A stretch of DNA of 64,000 nucleotides from Thiothrix litoralis (GCF_017901135.1 NZ_CP072801.1:2046001-2110000); one strand, 5' to 3'. Positions 8,704-17,631 are shown, counted from the first letter of the stretch. Notes: generated by a model not told the origin, from the letters alone. Translations and numbers: made by a program.

Positions 8704-11700
8704 ATGCCACGCCGCATTGCCCTGATTGTTGGTGTTAGCCAGTATGAACCCCGTACTGGATTGCAGAATCTTTCTGCTCCCACCAATGATGCCCAACGGA
8801 TTTACGATGTGCTATCTGAATACGGCGGTTTTGACATGCTGTATCCATTGCCGTTAGCGGATGGCAAGGTGGGCAGTTCTGGCAAAGTGCTGGCGCAAGT
8901 GTTGCGCGATAAGTTGCGTGAGGTGCTAAATCCGCAAGCGGGCGAAGAGGTGGAGCTTGCCGTTTTCTATTTCTCCGGGCACGGCGTATCCCATCACGGT
9001 ATGGCTTCGTACCTATCCGCTACCGACGCCCCGTTAGCAGTTCCCTTATCATTTCTCACCGAATTGGTGGAAGACAGCGCTGTTAAAAATCTCTGTGTTT
9101 GGCTGGATTGTTGTCACAGCGGAGAGATATTGAAGTTCAAAACCTCCGAGAAAAAGAGCTTTTGTCTGGTGGCTGCTTCAACAGCGGATGGGGAAGCACT
9201 CGCCAAAAATGGGCAAAGCTTACTGACTGAAATACTGTGCGAAGCACTGACACCGGATCAGGATAGGCCAGAAATCCGTGTGATGGAGTTTGTCGATTAC
9301 CTCGAAGCTCACCGTAAAAACCTACCTCAGCAAGTGTTGTTTCGGGGTAACTCCGCCTTTACCCTCACGCAATACCAAGGCGAAGTTAGCGTGGCATCGC
9401 CTTATCCGCCTGACCATCCGCCGTACAAAGGCTTATTGACCTTCACGCAGGCTGACCGGGAATTTTTCTTCGGGCGTGATGGCATGATCCAGCAATTGCT
9501 CGACAGGCTCAGCACCAGCCGTTTTGTGCCGCTGCTGGGGGCTTCGGGCAGTGGCAAGTCGTCGCTGGTGCTGGCGGGCTTGTTACCGAAATTGCCGGAA
9601 AGCGATTGGCAGGTATTGGTGATGCGCCCCACTGCCAACCCCTTGCAGAACTTGCAGAACTTGCGGGATACGCTGGTGCGCGGTTTTCCTGATGCGCAGG
9701 TGGGCACGCTGGCGAGTGGTGCGGATTTGCAACACGAAGTATTGCGGCTGGTCACGGCTGGCAAACGCTTGTTACTGGTGATTGACCAGTTTGAGGAAGT
9801 GTTCACCGAATGCCGCGATGATGAGGCACGGGCGGATTTTTTCGCCTGCCTGCTGGAAGCGTTGGACGGCGACAATCCGCTGCATCTGGTGCTGACCTTG
9901 CGGGCGGATTTTCTGGGGCATTGCACCGAACAGGCATACGCCGGGCTGGGGCAACGCCTGCAACACCACGCGCTGCTGTTGGTTGCGCCCACTGCGGGCG
10001 AATTGCGCGAAGCCATCACCCGTCCGCTGGCACTGGTGGGGATGCGCTGCGAACAGGCACTGGAAGACGAACTGGTTGACCAGACCCTGCACGCCAAGGG
10101 CAGCTTGCCGCTATTGCAATACGTGCTGGAAAAACTCTGGCAGTCCGCCCGGCAGGAACGCAGCCGCGAACTGACGCTGGCGATGTACCAGCAATTGGGC
10201 GGGCAACACGGCGGCGGCTTGCGCGGCGTGTTGAACGAAAAAGCCGATGCGTTTTACCAGCAACTCGAACCCCAACAGCAACGCCTGATGGAATGGCTGA
10301 TGGTCGAACTCACCCAAGTCGGCGACGGGCAAGACGACACGCGCCGCACTGTCACCCTGCAAGAACTCCACAACCGCCAACCACAATACACCGAAGCCCT
10401 TGATGTACTGCTGGTGCAACTGGTCACGCACGAACGGCTGCTGACTCAAGACCACGATAAACACGGACAAGCTACTACCACAGTAGCTCACGAATCACTG
10501 ATCCGTAACTGGCAACGGCTACGTGATTGGCTGGCAAGCAACCATGAAATCAAAAGCTGGCGTACACGGATTGAAGCGGACATTACCGACTGGCAAAAAA
10601 GTGGTGGTAGTTTGTTACGTGATGGACGACTGGCAGAAGCACAGGAAATTCTTGCTCGTTATCCCGACCCCCTATTAATTGGAGAAAAAGAGTCAAGTTT
10701 TATCCATGCCTGCCAAGAACAACAGACAAAAGAACAACAAGAAACAGAGCGTATTCTCAAAGAACTCATCGCGGGCAAATTGGTTAATCAAGCAAGGCTA
10801 GCGATGTTCTCCCCGTCGGTTGCCCATGGTTATGTGGTTCAAGGCTTGTTATTGGCAGCACAAGCATGGCGTTTACACCTGAGTGCTGTGCATACCCGAG
10901 GGGTATTGAGAGATACAGTTCAGGATGCAGGAAGTTTGCGTACAGTTTGGCGCGGGCATGAAGCTTGGGTTTTATCTGTCGCGTTCAGCCCGGATGGACG
11001 CTATGTGGTCAGCGGGAGCAATGATAACACCTTGCGGTTATGGGAAGTGGCGACTGGGCAAATGGTCGGCGCACCTTGGCGCGGGCATGAATCTTGGGTT
11101 TCATCTGTAGCGTTCAACTCGGATGGACACTATGTGGTCAGTGGGAGTGGGGATACTGCCTTGCATCTGTGGGGGGTGGCGACTGGGCAAGCGGTCGGCG
11201 CACCTTGGCGCGGACATGACGACTCGGTTTCATCTGTAGCGTTCAGCCCGGATGGACGCTATGTGGTCAGCGGGAGCGATGATAACACCTTGCATCTGTG
11301 GGAGGTAAGGACGGGCAAACAGGTCGGCGAACCTTGGCGCGGACATGGGAACGGTGTTCAGGCTGTGGCGTTCAACCCAGATGGGCGCCATGTGGTCAGC
11401 GGGAGCTGGGATAATACCCTACGATTGTGGGATGTAACGGCAGGGCAAGCGATCGGCGAACCTTGGCTCGGACATAAAGGGTGGGTTAACTCTGTAGCGT
11501 TTAGCCGGGACGGGTGCTATGTGGTCAGCGGGAGCGGTGATAAAACCTTGCGGCTATGGGAGGTAGCGACGGGGCAAACTGTCGGTGTACCTTGGCTCGG
11601 GCATGAAGACGAGGTTCAATCTGTAGTATTCAGCCCGGACGGGCGCTATGTGGTCAGCGGAAGTGCGGATAACACCTTGCTGCGATGGGAGGTAAGGACG

Positions 11701-12891
11701 GGCAAACAGATCGGCGACCCTTGGCTCGGGCATGAATATAAGGTTCGGGATGTGGCGTTCAGCCCGGACGGGCGCTATGTGGTCAGTGGGGGCAATGATA
11801 AAACCTTGCGGTTGTGGGCTGTGGCAGCGAATCATTTAGTGGATAAGCCTTGGTGCTGGCATAAAGCTCCAGTTTCATCTGTGGCGTTCAGCTCGGATGG
11901 ACACCATGTGGTCAGCGGGAGCGAGGATAACACCTTGCAGCTATGGGAGGTAGCGACGGGGCATCCAGTCGGCGCACTCTGGAACGGGCATGAAGATAAA
12001 GTTCGGGCTGTGGCGTTCAGTCTGGACGGGTATTATGTAGTGAGTGGGAGTGAGGATAACACCTTGCGGCTATGGGAGGTAAGGACGGGCAAACAGATCG
12101 GCGAACCTTGGCGCGGACATGAAGGATGGGTTAACTCTGTAGCGTTTAGCCGGGACGGGTACTATGTGGTCAGCGGGAGTAGGGATAACACCTTACGGCT
12201 GTGGGAGATAAGGACGGGCAAACAGATCGGCGCACCTTGGCACGGACATGGGAACGGTGTTCAGGCTGTAGCGTTTAGCCGGGACGGGTACTATGTGGTC
12301 AGCGGGAGCGATGATAAAACCTTGCGGCTATGGGAAGTAGCGACGGGGCAAACTGTCGGCGCACCTTGGCGCGGACATGAAGGGTGGGTTAACTCTGTAG
12401 CATTTAGCCGGGATGGGTGCTATGTGGTCAGCGGGAGCGGTGATAAAACCTTGCGACTATGGGAGGTAGCGACGGGGCAAACTGTCGGTACACCTTGGTT
12501 CGGGCATGAAGACGAGGTTCGGGCAGTGGCATTCAGCCCGGATGAGTGCTATGTGGTCAGCGGAAGTGCGGATAACACCTTGCGGTTGTGGGAGGCAGCG
12601 AAAGGGCAAGCGGTCGGCGCACCTTGGCGCGGACATGAAGGGTGGGTTAACTCTGTAGCGTTTAACCAAGATGGGTGCTATGTGGTCAGCGGGAGTGATG
12701 ACAACACCCTGCGTTTGTGGGACTCCGACCCCGAAAGCTGGGCAAAAAAAGCTTGCTCCATCGTCAACCGCAATTTCAGCCTCGCCGAATGGCAACGTTT
12801 CATCGGCGATGCCTTGCCCTACGAGAAAACCTGCCCAGATTTGCCCGCCCCCGGCGAAGAAGGCTGGGTAGAGCCGTATGCGGGAGGGTGA
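8704..12891 (+). CDS. Caspase-like peptidase - nSTAND ATPase - WD40 repeat protein
   Basis: Predicted sensor-effector of 1395 residues. Residues 1-230 form a caspase/metacaspase fold with catalytic His93 in FSGHG and Cys137 in DCCHSG. Residues about 255-700 are an nSTAND1-like NTPase (PYKGLLTF entry motif, P-loop GASGSGKS at 279-286, Walker B LLLVIDQFEE around D361). Residues 749-1345 are fourteen WD40 repeats, followed by a short tail. By analogy with STAND proteins, the WD40 face would sense a ligand, the ATPase would oligomerise and the caspase would cleave cell proteins. No signal peptide. ATG 8704 precedes the caspase fold; in-frame ATGs at 8650 and 8671 are possible but have no clear ribosome site. 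Confidence 0.9.
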   Translation: MPRRIALIVGVSQYEPRTGLQNLSAPTNDAQRIYDVLSEYGGFDMLYPLPLADGKVGSSGKVLAQVLRDKLREVLNPQAGEEVELAVFYFSGHGVSHHGMASYLSATDAPLAVPLSFLTELVEDSAVKNLCVWLDCCHSGEILKFKTSEKKSFCLVAASTADGEALAKNGQSLLTEILCEALTPDQDRPEIRVMEFVDYLEAHRKNLPQQVLFRGNSAFTLTQYQGEVSVASPYPPDHPPYKGLLTFTQADREFFFGRDGMIQQLLDRLSTSRFVPLLGASGSGKSSLVLAGLLPKLPESDWQVLVMRPTANPLQNLQNLRDTLVRGFPDAQVGTLASGADLQHEVLRLVTAGKRLLLVIDQFEEVFTECRDDEARADFFACLLEALDGDNPLHLVLTLRADFLGHCTEQAYAGLGQRLQHHALLLVAPTAGELREAITRPLALVGMRCEQALEDELVDQTLHAKGSLPLLQYVLEKLWQSARQERSRELTLAMYQQLGGQHGGGLRGVLNEKADAFYQQLEPQQQRLMEWLMVELTQVGDGQDDTRRTVTLQELHNRQPQYTEALDVLLVQLVTHERLLTQDHDKHGQATTTVAHESLIRNWQRLRDWLASNHEIKSWRTRIEADITDWQKSGGSLLRDGRLAEAQEILARYPDPLLIGEKESSFIHACQEQQTKEQQETERILKELIAGKLVNQARLAMFSPSVAHGYVVQGLLLAAQAWRLHLSAVHTRGVLRDTVQDAGSLRTVWRGHEAWVLSVAFSPDGRYVVSGSNDNTLRLWEVATGQMVGAPWRGHESWVSSVAFNSDGHYVVSGSGDTALHLWGVATGQAVGAPWRGHDDSVSSVAFSPDGRYVVSGSDDNTLHLWEVRTGKQVGEPWRGHGNGVQAVAFNPDGRHVVSGSWDNTLRLWDVTAGQAIGEPWLGHKGWVNSVAFSRDGCYVVSGSGDKTLRLWEVATGQTVGVPWLGHEDEVQSVVFSPDGRYVVSGSADNTLLRWEVRTGKQIGDPWLGHEYKVRDVAFSPDGRYVVSGGNDKTLRLWAVAANHLVDKPWCWHKAPVSSVAFSSDGHHVVSGSEDNTLQLWEVATGHPVGALWNGHEDKVRAVAFSLDGYYVVSGSEDNTLRLWEVRTGKQIGEPWRGHEGWVNSVAFSRDGYYVVSGSRDNTLRLWEIRTGKQIGAPWHGHGNGVQAVAFSRDGYYVVSGSDDKTLRLWEVATGQTVGAPWRGHEGWVNSVAFSRDGCYVVSGSGDKTLRLWEVATGQTVGTPWFGHEDEVRAVAFSPDECYVVSGSADNTLRLWEAAKGQAVGAPWRGHEGWVNSVAFNQDGCYVVSGSDDNTLRLWDSDPESWAKKACSIVNRNFSLAEWQRFIGDALPYEKTCPDLPAPGEEGWVEPYAGG
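10948..12720 (+). repeat. Fourteen in-frame 129-bp WD40 repeats
   Basis: Fourteen tandem units of 43 codons with no insertion or deletion: the tryptophan codon that opens each unit falls at 10948 and, 13 x 129 bp later, at 12625. Each unit reads W-x-GH...VAFS-DG..VVSGS.D-TLRLWEV. Units 3-6 (11206-11721) and 10-13 (12109-12624) resemble one another in order, offset by seven units, which points to a block duplication. Such uniform repeats are a substrate for unequal recombination and could vary in number between strains. Confidence 0.9.
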
Positions 12892-12947
12892 GGACACCAC
12901 GCTTTCCATGCTAGAATCCCGCTATACGCAAAAATCAGGAGAACACC

Positions 12948-13193
12948 ATGCAAGCCATTGAATTCAATGCCACCCCACACGGCGGCATGTTGTTGATACC
13001 GGAAATGTACCGTCAACAATGGGAAGGTTTATCCGTGCGGGTTATCTTGCTGCCTGCCAATGAAGCAGCAGCCCCAGCAACGCCTAAACCCAAAACACTG
13101 TTGGAACGTCTGCGCACCATCGAAAAAATCCACGCAGCACCCGACTTGTCCGAAAACCACGATGCTTACGTGTTGGGGCAAACACATGGTTGA
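12948..13193 (+). CDS. Putative antitoxin of a PIN-domain pair
   Basis: 81-residue protein. The N-terminus (IEFNATPHGGMLLIPEMYR) resembles short beta-rich AbrB/VapB-like antitoxins; the C-terminus (LLERLRTIEKIH onward) looks like a toxin-wrapping helix. A ribosome site CAGGAGAACACC precedes the ATG. Its stop overlaps the following PIN-domain start by 8 bp, the usual antitoxin-first arrangement. The antitoxin family is not certain; the call rests mainly on size and on the partner gene. Confidence 0.6.
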   Translation: MQAIEFNATPHGGMLLIPEMYRQQWEGLSVRVILLPANEAAAPATPKPKTLLERLRTIEKIHAAPDLSENHDAYVLGQTHG

Positions 13194-13515
13194 ACCTTTA
13201 TTTGTCGATACGGGTTACGTACTCGCGTACATCAACGCCAACGACCAGCATCACGATGAAGCCCTGCAACTCGAACCGTATTTTGTTGGGCATCCGCTGG
13301 TAACAACCGATGCAGTCCTGCTGGAAGTAGGCAACGCCCTTTCCCGTAGCTTCAAAACACAGGCTGTCGAAATCATCCAGCACTTTCAGGAAGCAGAGGA
13401 TGTGACGTTGATCCACATGAACCCCTTGCTGTTCAAGGACGCTTTTGATCTGTACCAACGCTACAAGGATAAAGAATGGGGAATGGTCGATTGTCTGTCA
13501 TTTCACGAATATTGA
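13186..13515 (+). CDS. PIN-domain (VapC-like) toxin, C-terminally truncated
   Basis: Predicted endoribonuclease toxin. The start ATG at 13186 overlaps the antitoxin stop. Three PIN acidic positions are visible: VDTGYVLAYIN (D8), LLEVGNALS (Glu) and KEWGMVDCLSF (Asp). The frame then ends at CLSFHEY, so the final strand and helix with the usual TFD..F..AGF region and fourth acidic residue are missing. At about 109 residues it is some 20-30 short of typical relatives. I could not find the missing end in another frame. The truncation probably inactivates it. Confidence 0.65.
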   Translation: MVEPLFVDTGYVLAYINANDQHHDEALQLEPYFVGHPLVTTDAVLLEVGNALSRSFKTQAVEIIQHFQEAEDVTLIHMNPLLFKDAFDLYQRYKDKEWGMVDCLSFHEY

Positions 13516-13524
13516 GCTTGTTGA

Positions 13525-13562
13525 CCAAGACCGAACTGTTGGGGTAACAATCCTAGTCTTGG
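13525..13562. repeat. Imperfect nested inverted repeat
   Basis: Outer arms CCAAGAC (13525-13531) and GTCTTGG (13556-13562) enclose a second small stem TGTT/AACA. It begins 10 bp after the premature end of the PIN toxin gene. There is no T run, so it is not a standard terminator. It could be a recombination scar or the end of a lost mobile element. Confidence 0.4.
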
Positions 13563-13574
13563 CTGACACCGTAC

Positions 13575-13760
13575 TTATCCGACATACCTTGCCTTGATTT
13601 GGGCAATGCGGCTTTCAAGATCTTGCGGGGAAAGCAATGGCGCTTGTTCGTCCAAATGCGTTCGGCTTGATGGCGCAAACCCTTCCAACCGCAAACTGGC
13701 GCGGTAGTTACGGCGGCGGATTTGCCGGAAACGGGCGAGATTTCTAGCCTGTATCAGCAT
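13575..13760 (-). CDS. YhfG-like small protein (possible Fic antitoxin family)
   Basis: 61-residue basic protein. RRRNYRASLRLEGF followed by LSPQDLESRIAQIKARY resembles the E. coli YhfG pattern (RN.NFQASRRLEG...L..A...LEEL..HY). YhfG-type proteins are associated with Fic-domain toxins. A GGAG motif lies about 12 nt upstream of the ATG at 13758-13760. No Fic gene is nearby, so it is an orphan, either a remnant or an antidote to a toxin encoded elsewhere. Family call is by eye and moderate. Confidence 0.5.
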   Translation of the reverse strand: MLIQARNLARFRQIRRRNYRASLRLEGFAPSSRTHLDEQAPLLSPQDLESRIAQIKARYVG

Positions 13761-13808
13761 GAATGCACTCCAAACCTCTGAACTGGGAGTGGCTTCACGG
13801 TTTGCTAC

Positions 13809-13991
13809 TCACCTAAGGTCACGTCGCAAACCTTGCCCCACATACGCTTTCAGTAAACCCTGATAGCCATTGAAGCCCAATAGGGGGGCAATACGTTTTA
13901 GGTCTTCCAGCACATCATTGGGCATTCTCAGCGTGATGCTGGTCATGGGTCGATCTTTGCTTAGCCGCGTTTTCAGTTGCTCAATCTTCAT
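13809..13991 (-). CDS. Ribbon-helix-helix antitoxin (BrnA/CopG-like)
   Basis: 60-residue protein containing TSITLRMPNDVLEDLKRIA, a beta strand followed by helix typical of RHH DNA-binding antitoxins. The ATG at 13989-13991 overlaps the end of a degenerate brnT reading frame by 11 bp, which identifies it as the antitoxin of a BrnT-type pair and supports this start over longer upstream frames. It appears intact while its toxin is broken. It may still bind its operator or protect against related toxins. Confidence 0.65.
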   Translation of the reverse strand: MKIEQLKTRLSKDRPMTSITLRMPNDVLEDLKRIAPLLGFNGYQGLLKAYVGQGLRRDLR

Positions 13992-14231
13992 AATAGCGTT
14001 GCTCCTGCTTGGTAGCTTTGCGTGCGGATATAAGCCTGATACGGTCATCCTCTATCTAGATATTCACCACAAACAATAAATTCCAAGATTTATCCATACC
14101 AATGATGGCATCCCGGCTTTCTTCGTTACGACTAGCATCCACCATTCTTAGGAATGGATCAAAGAACGCTTGTGCCGCCTGTTCAAAGGCTATGCCGTCG
14201 CGTCGGTAATACGATTAAGCCTTGCTGCCTT
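13981..14231 (-). pseudogene. Degenerate brnT-like toxin gene
   Basis: In the minus strand, one frame reads GIAFEQAAQAFFDP, then RDAIIGMDKSWNLLFVV, a TAG stop at 14056-14058, and then IEDDRIRLISARKATKQEQ to a TGA at 13981-13983. This is the BrnT toxin pattern, including its C-terminal IRxISARKAT motif. The N-terminus is also damaged: a KAARLNR-like segment is in another frame and no start codon is visible before the jetC stop. The toxin is therefore inactivated by at least one nonsense codon and one frameshift. Confidence 0.75.
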
Positions 14232-14253
14232 GTGGATTATTCAAGCACTCTCG

Positions 14254-17200
14254 CTAATTCACCACCTGACGCTCCCCCTTCTCCCGCCGGTATTCCTCAA
14301 TGCTCAAATTGCGCACCAACGAACGTTGCCCCGCTTCGTTATGCACAAAATGCACCGAGTTGATGTAATCCTCGATCACATGGATTTTCTGCAAAGGCGT
14401 GACGATCAGCAGTTGCAGGTTGAGCTTGCGGAACAATTCCAGCCCGTAGCGGGTAGATTCGTCCGAACCACGCCCGAAAGCTTCGTCGATCACCACGAAA
14501 CGGAACGAGCGTGAGCGCACCTGCCCCCATTCCAGCCCGAACTGGTAGGCCAGCGCCGAAGCCAGCACGGTATACGCCAGCTTTTCCTTTTGCCCGCCTG
14601 ATTTCCCGGCGGAATCGCTGTAGAACTCGCGTTCGGTGTCGTCTTCGCGCCAGCGTTCGCTCGCCGAGAACAGATACCAGTTACGCACGTCCGTGACCTT
14701 GCGCGTCCATTTGCGGTCGCTATCCACCAAACCTTCACGCCCGTTGAAGCGGTCGATGAGGCTTTTGACCTGCATGAAACGGTCTTCGGTGTACATTTCG
14801 TCATCGTCGAGGCTGTGGCTCAGGCACTGGCGCAAATCGGTACGGAAATCCCGCACATCAGCATCACTGGTGAATGTGCCCAACAGAGTGATATACGTCC
14901 CCGCGTTGTATTCGATGCCCTGCAAGGAACGGTTGATGGCTTCGAGCTTGTCGTCGATGGCGCGGCGTTCCTTTTCCAACTGGTTTTGCAGCATCACAAT
15001 ACCTTGGATGGTCTGCTCATTGAGCATCGCCTTGAATTTCTGTTCGTGGCGCGGCAGGTCTTCGCTTTGCAGCACCGCCAACATACGCTGGAATTCACCT
15101 GCTGATTCCAAACTAGCATCCACTTCGCTGGTTTCTGCCGGGTAATCGCGCTTGTAATCCTGCATCTGCTGGACAATTTTCTGCGACAGGCGGCGGTTTT
15201 TGCCCTCGTCGCTGTCCAGTTGCGCCTGCATCGCGGCACGGATGTCGCTTTGCTGCTTCGCCAAACTGCGCAAATTGAAAGCGGTGTCACCCAGTACCTG
15301 TTCCCGCCAGTGTTCCAACAAACGGTGGTGCTGCGCCAAAGTTGCGGCGCTCAGCAAGGCAGCCTGTTCTGCCGCATGCACCTGCTCCTCTTCGGCAGTG
15401 GCGATTTTGTTGGTCAGCGTACCCTGTTCCAGCAATACCTCGCTGTGCTTGCGTTCGCTCTCCTGACGTTGCTGGCTGCTGGTCTGTAACTGCGCTTGCA
15501 GGCTTTGTAGGATGTCGGAACTGCTTTCAATGCGCTGCTGTTCTTCACGCAATTGTTGGATCGCCCGCGCCGGAGTGTGCCAGTCGATCTCGCTGAAATC
15601 ACGCACTTTTTGCACATCATGCAACGCATTCTGCTGCTGGCGTAACAGTTGACGGTCGCGCTCAGCTTGCGACAACGCATCCGCCGTTTGGTGAATCTGC
15701 TGGAGCAAGGTTTCGGCTTGCGCTTCCAGCGCCTGCAACTTGTCGCGGTTGCTCCAGCCCAGCACATAGCGGGAACGGTCGTGCAGGTTGTGGCGGTCAT
15801 CTTTTTCGTGGCGTTGCCCACCGCCCTTAACTTGACCATTCTGGCTCAGGGCTTGGTGGTGGCGGCGAAAATCCTGCATATCGCTGGCGCAATGGTAATC
15901 AAAGCGTTCGTGCAGCGCGTGTTCCAGCCACGGGTAAAATTCGCTGTCGGCCTTGATACGCAACTTGCGTACCAGCGACTGCGGGTTGAGTTCGCTACGC
16001 CGTGAAGTATTGGGTTCTTGCACGCGGTAATACACCAATCGCCCGTGCAAATGGGTCTGTTCAACGTAGTGGCTGACGCGCTCGTAATGGCGTTCCGGCA
16101 CTAACAGGCTCAGGCCGAAGTTGTGCAGCACGCGCTCGGCAGCGCCTTCCCACACCCGTTCGGTTTCGTCCACTTGCAGCAATTCGCCCGCAAACGGCAG
16201 GTCTTCCTCGGCGAGGTTCAACACGTCCAGCATCGCTTGACGCATGGCGAGGTTTTGGCGCGGAATGTTACTTTTGCGTTGGCGCAACGATTCAATGTCG
16301 GCCTGCAACTGTTGCTGCTGCCCGGTTTGCAGGCGGAAACGGATGGCGTGGTCATCGCGCACAGTCTGTAGCTGTTGTTCCTGCTGGCGGGTTTCGGCCT
16401 CCAACACTTCGACGCGCTGGCGGTTGTCGTAAAACACCTCTTCGCCCAGTGTCGCGCTCAAACCGAGTTGGGTGATGTTGGCTTGCCAGTGGTCGTACAG
16501 ACGTTGGCAGCGAGCGCGTTCCTTGTCCAGCGCGGCGATGTCGCGTTCGATTTCGCGCAAACGCCGCCCGCCCTGATCTTCGATGCTGCGGTGCAGGCTG
16601 TCTTCTTGCAGGCGCAAACTCTGGATGGCGGTTTCAAGCTGGTTGCGCCGATGGCTGAGACGTTCGGCATCGTGGCGGTACGTTTGCAGGCGCTCGGTGA
16701 GCAATTCCACTTCCCTGCCTGCAAACCAGCAGCCCAAGGCTTCGCGGGCAGAACGCAGCGCGTGGATGCTGCTGCTGAGTTGGGTGTAATCACTAAGGGC
16801 AATGTCCAGCGGTTGCAACAGGCCGATTTGCCGCCGCGCTTTCAACACCGCTTCGTGCAGACGGTTGAGGTTATCGAAATCGCGGCACAGGCTGTGAATT
16901 TGCTGTTCTACGCCAGTGTCTTCGAGCATGTGGGTACGCACAAAATCAGTCAAATTGCCGACCGATTTCATCGACACGGTTTGGTAAAACAGATCCAGCG
17001 CCTGTTCGGACTGGATGCCGAAATAGCGCCGGAAACGTGCGGCATATTCCTTGAAGGTGTCAATCACACTCACGCCGGGCAGTTTCATCAAGCGCTTGCG
17101 CAGTTTGCTGATGTCGTTGCCGAAATTGGCGAAATGTTCGCGGATAGTGAGTAAGTTCTCTGCCGTGACGTAAAAGCGTTCCGGCTGACGGTTGCCGTCC

Positions 17201-17631
17201 TTGAACCAGAACACTTGCGCCAACGTCATGCCTTGCGCAAAACCGGGGTTGTAGAACCAGCCCAACAGCACGCTGTAGTGTTTTTCATCGCGCAAGGCCA
17301 CGGCTTTCGCGGCCTGACTCAGTTCGCCTTTCTCGCTTTTGTACTCGCCGCGCGCGTAGGAACCGAGGGAACGCTCCTTGCCTTCCGCACCTGCTGCCTT
17401 GTTATAGGTAATGCGTTGGGTGGGAACGAGCAAGGTGGTGATCGCGTCCACCAGCGTGGATTTGCCGGAACCGATGTCGCCGGTCAGCAGTGCATTGTGG
17501 CCTTGCGGGGCAATTTTCCACACATGCTGATCGAAGGTTCCCCAGTTGTAGACTTCCAGATGGTGCAGGCGGAAGCCGGTCAGTGCGTCATCAGCGGTGA
17601 AATCGAGGGAAAGGGCTTGCGGGTCATTCAT
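14254..17631 (-). CDS. jetC: Wadjet system SMC-like ATPase JetC
   Basis: 1125-residue SMC/MukB-like ATPase. P-loop GDIGSGKST lies near residue 50. A long glutamine- and arginine-rich coiled coil separates it from the C-terminal ABC signature SGGQKEKLAY (near 1009) and Walker B FVVIDEAFGRGSDE (near 1050). With JetA and JetB it would form a loop-extruding complex that detects small circular DNA and hands it to JetD. I chose ATG 17631 because it overlaps the jetB stop by 8 bp; a longer frame to 17739 would overlap jetB deeply. All ATPase motifs are intact. jetD does not follow; the next genes are toxin-antitoxin remnants. Confidence 0.93.
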   Translation of the reverse strand: MNDPQALSLDFTADDALTGFRLHHLEVYNWGTFDQHVWKIAPQGHNALLTGDIGSGKSTLVDAITTLLVPTQRITYNKAAGAEGKERSLGSYARGEYKSEKGELSQAAKAVALRDEKHYSVLLGWFYNPGFAQGMTLAQVFWFKDGNRQPERFYVTAENLLTIREHFANFGNDISKLRKRLMKLPGVSVIDTFKEYAARFRRYFGIQSEQALDLFYQTVSMKSVGNLTDFVRTHMLEDTGVEQQIHSLCRDFDNLNRLHEAVLKARRQIGLLQPLDIALSDYTQLSSSIHALRSAREALGCWFAGREVELLTERLQTYRHDAERLSHRRNQLETAIQSLRLQEDSLHRSIEDQGGRRLREIERDIAALDKERARCQRLYDHWQANITQLGLSATLGEEVFYDNRQRVEVLEAETRQQEQQLQTVRDDHAIRFRLQTGQQQQLQADIESLRQRKSNIPRQNLAMRQAMLDVLNLAEEDLPFAGELLQVDETERVWEGAAERVLHNFGLSLLVPERHYERVSHYVEQTHLHGRLVYYRVQEPNTSRRSELNPQSLVRKLRIKADSEFYPWLEHALHERFDYHCASDMQDFRRHHQALSQNGQVKGGGQRHEKDDRHNLHDRSRYVLGWSNRDKLQALEAQAETLLQQIHQTADALSQAERDRQLLRQQQNALHDVQKVRDFSEIDWHTPARAIQQLREEQQRIESSSDILQSLQAQLQTSSQQRQESERKHSEVLLEQGTLTNKIATAEEEQVHAAEQAALLSAATLAQHHRLLEHWREQVLGDTAFNLRSLAKQQSDIRAAMQAQLDSDEGKNRRLSQKIVQQMQDYKRDYPAETSEVDASLESAGEFQRMLAVLQSEDLPRHEQKFKAMLNEQTIQGIVMLQNQLEKERRAIDDKLEAINRSLQGIEYNAGTYITLLGTFTSDADVRDFRTDLRQCLSHSLDDDEMYTEDRFMQVKSLIDRFNGREGLVDSDRKWTRKVTDVRNWYLFSASERWREDDTEREFYSDSAGKSGGQKEKLAYTVLASALAYQFGLEWGQVRSRSFRFVVIDEAFGRGSDESTRYGLELFRKLNLQLLIVTPLQKIHVIEDYINSVHFVHNEAGQRSLVRNLSIEEYRREKGERQVVN

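Noticed and set aside
10948-12720. Regular 129-bp repeats considered as a CRISPR or satellite array
   Set aside because: Units are contiguous, without unique spacers, in frame, and encode WD40 motifs, so this is a protein repeat.
12457-12909. Minus-strand open frames inside the WD40 region
   Set aside because: Repetitive translations arise because the 129-bp repeats are open in other frames as well. The plus-strand frame carries all conserved WD40 residues.
16375-17154. Plus-strand open frame (259 codons) across jetC
   Set aside because: It is antisense to an intact SMC coiled coil and P-loop region and shows no domain of its own.
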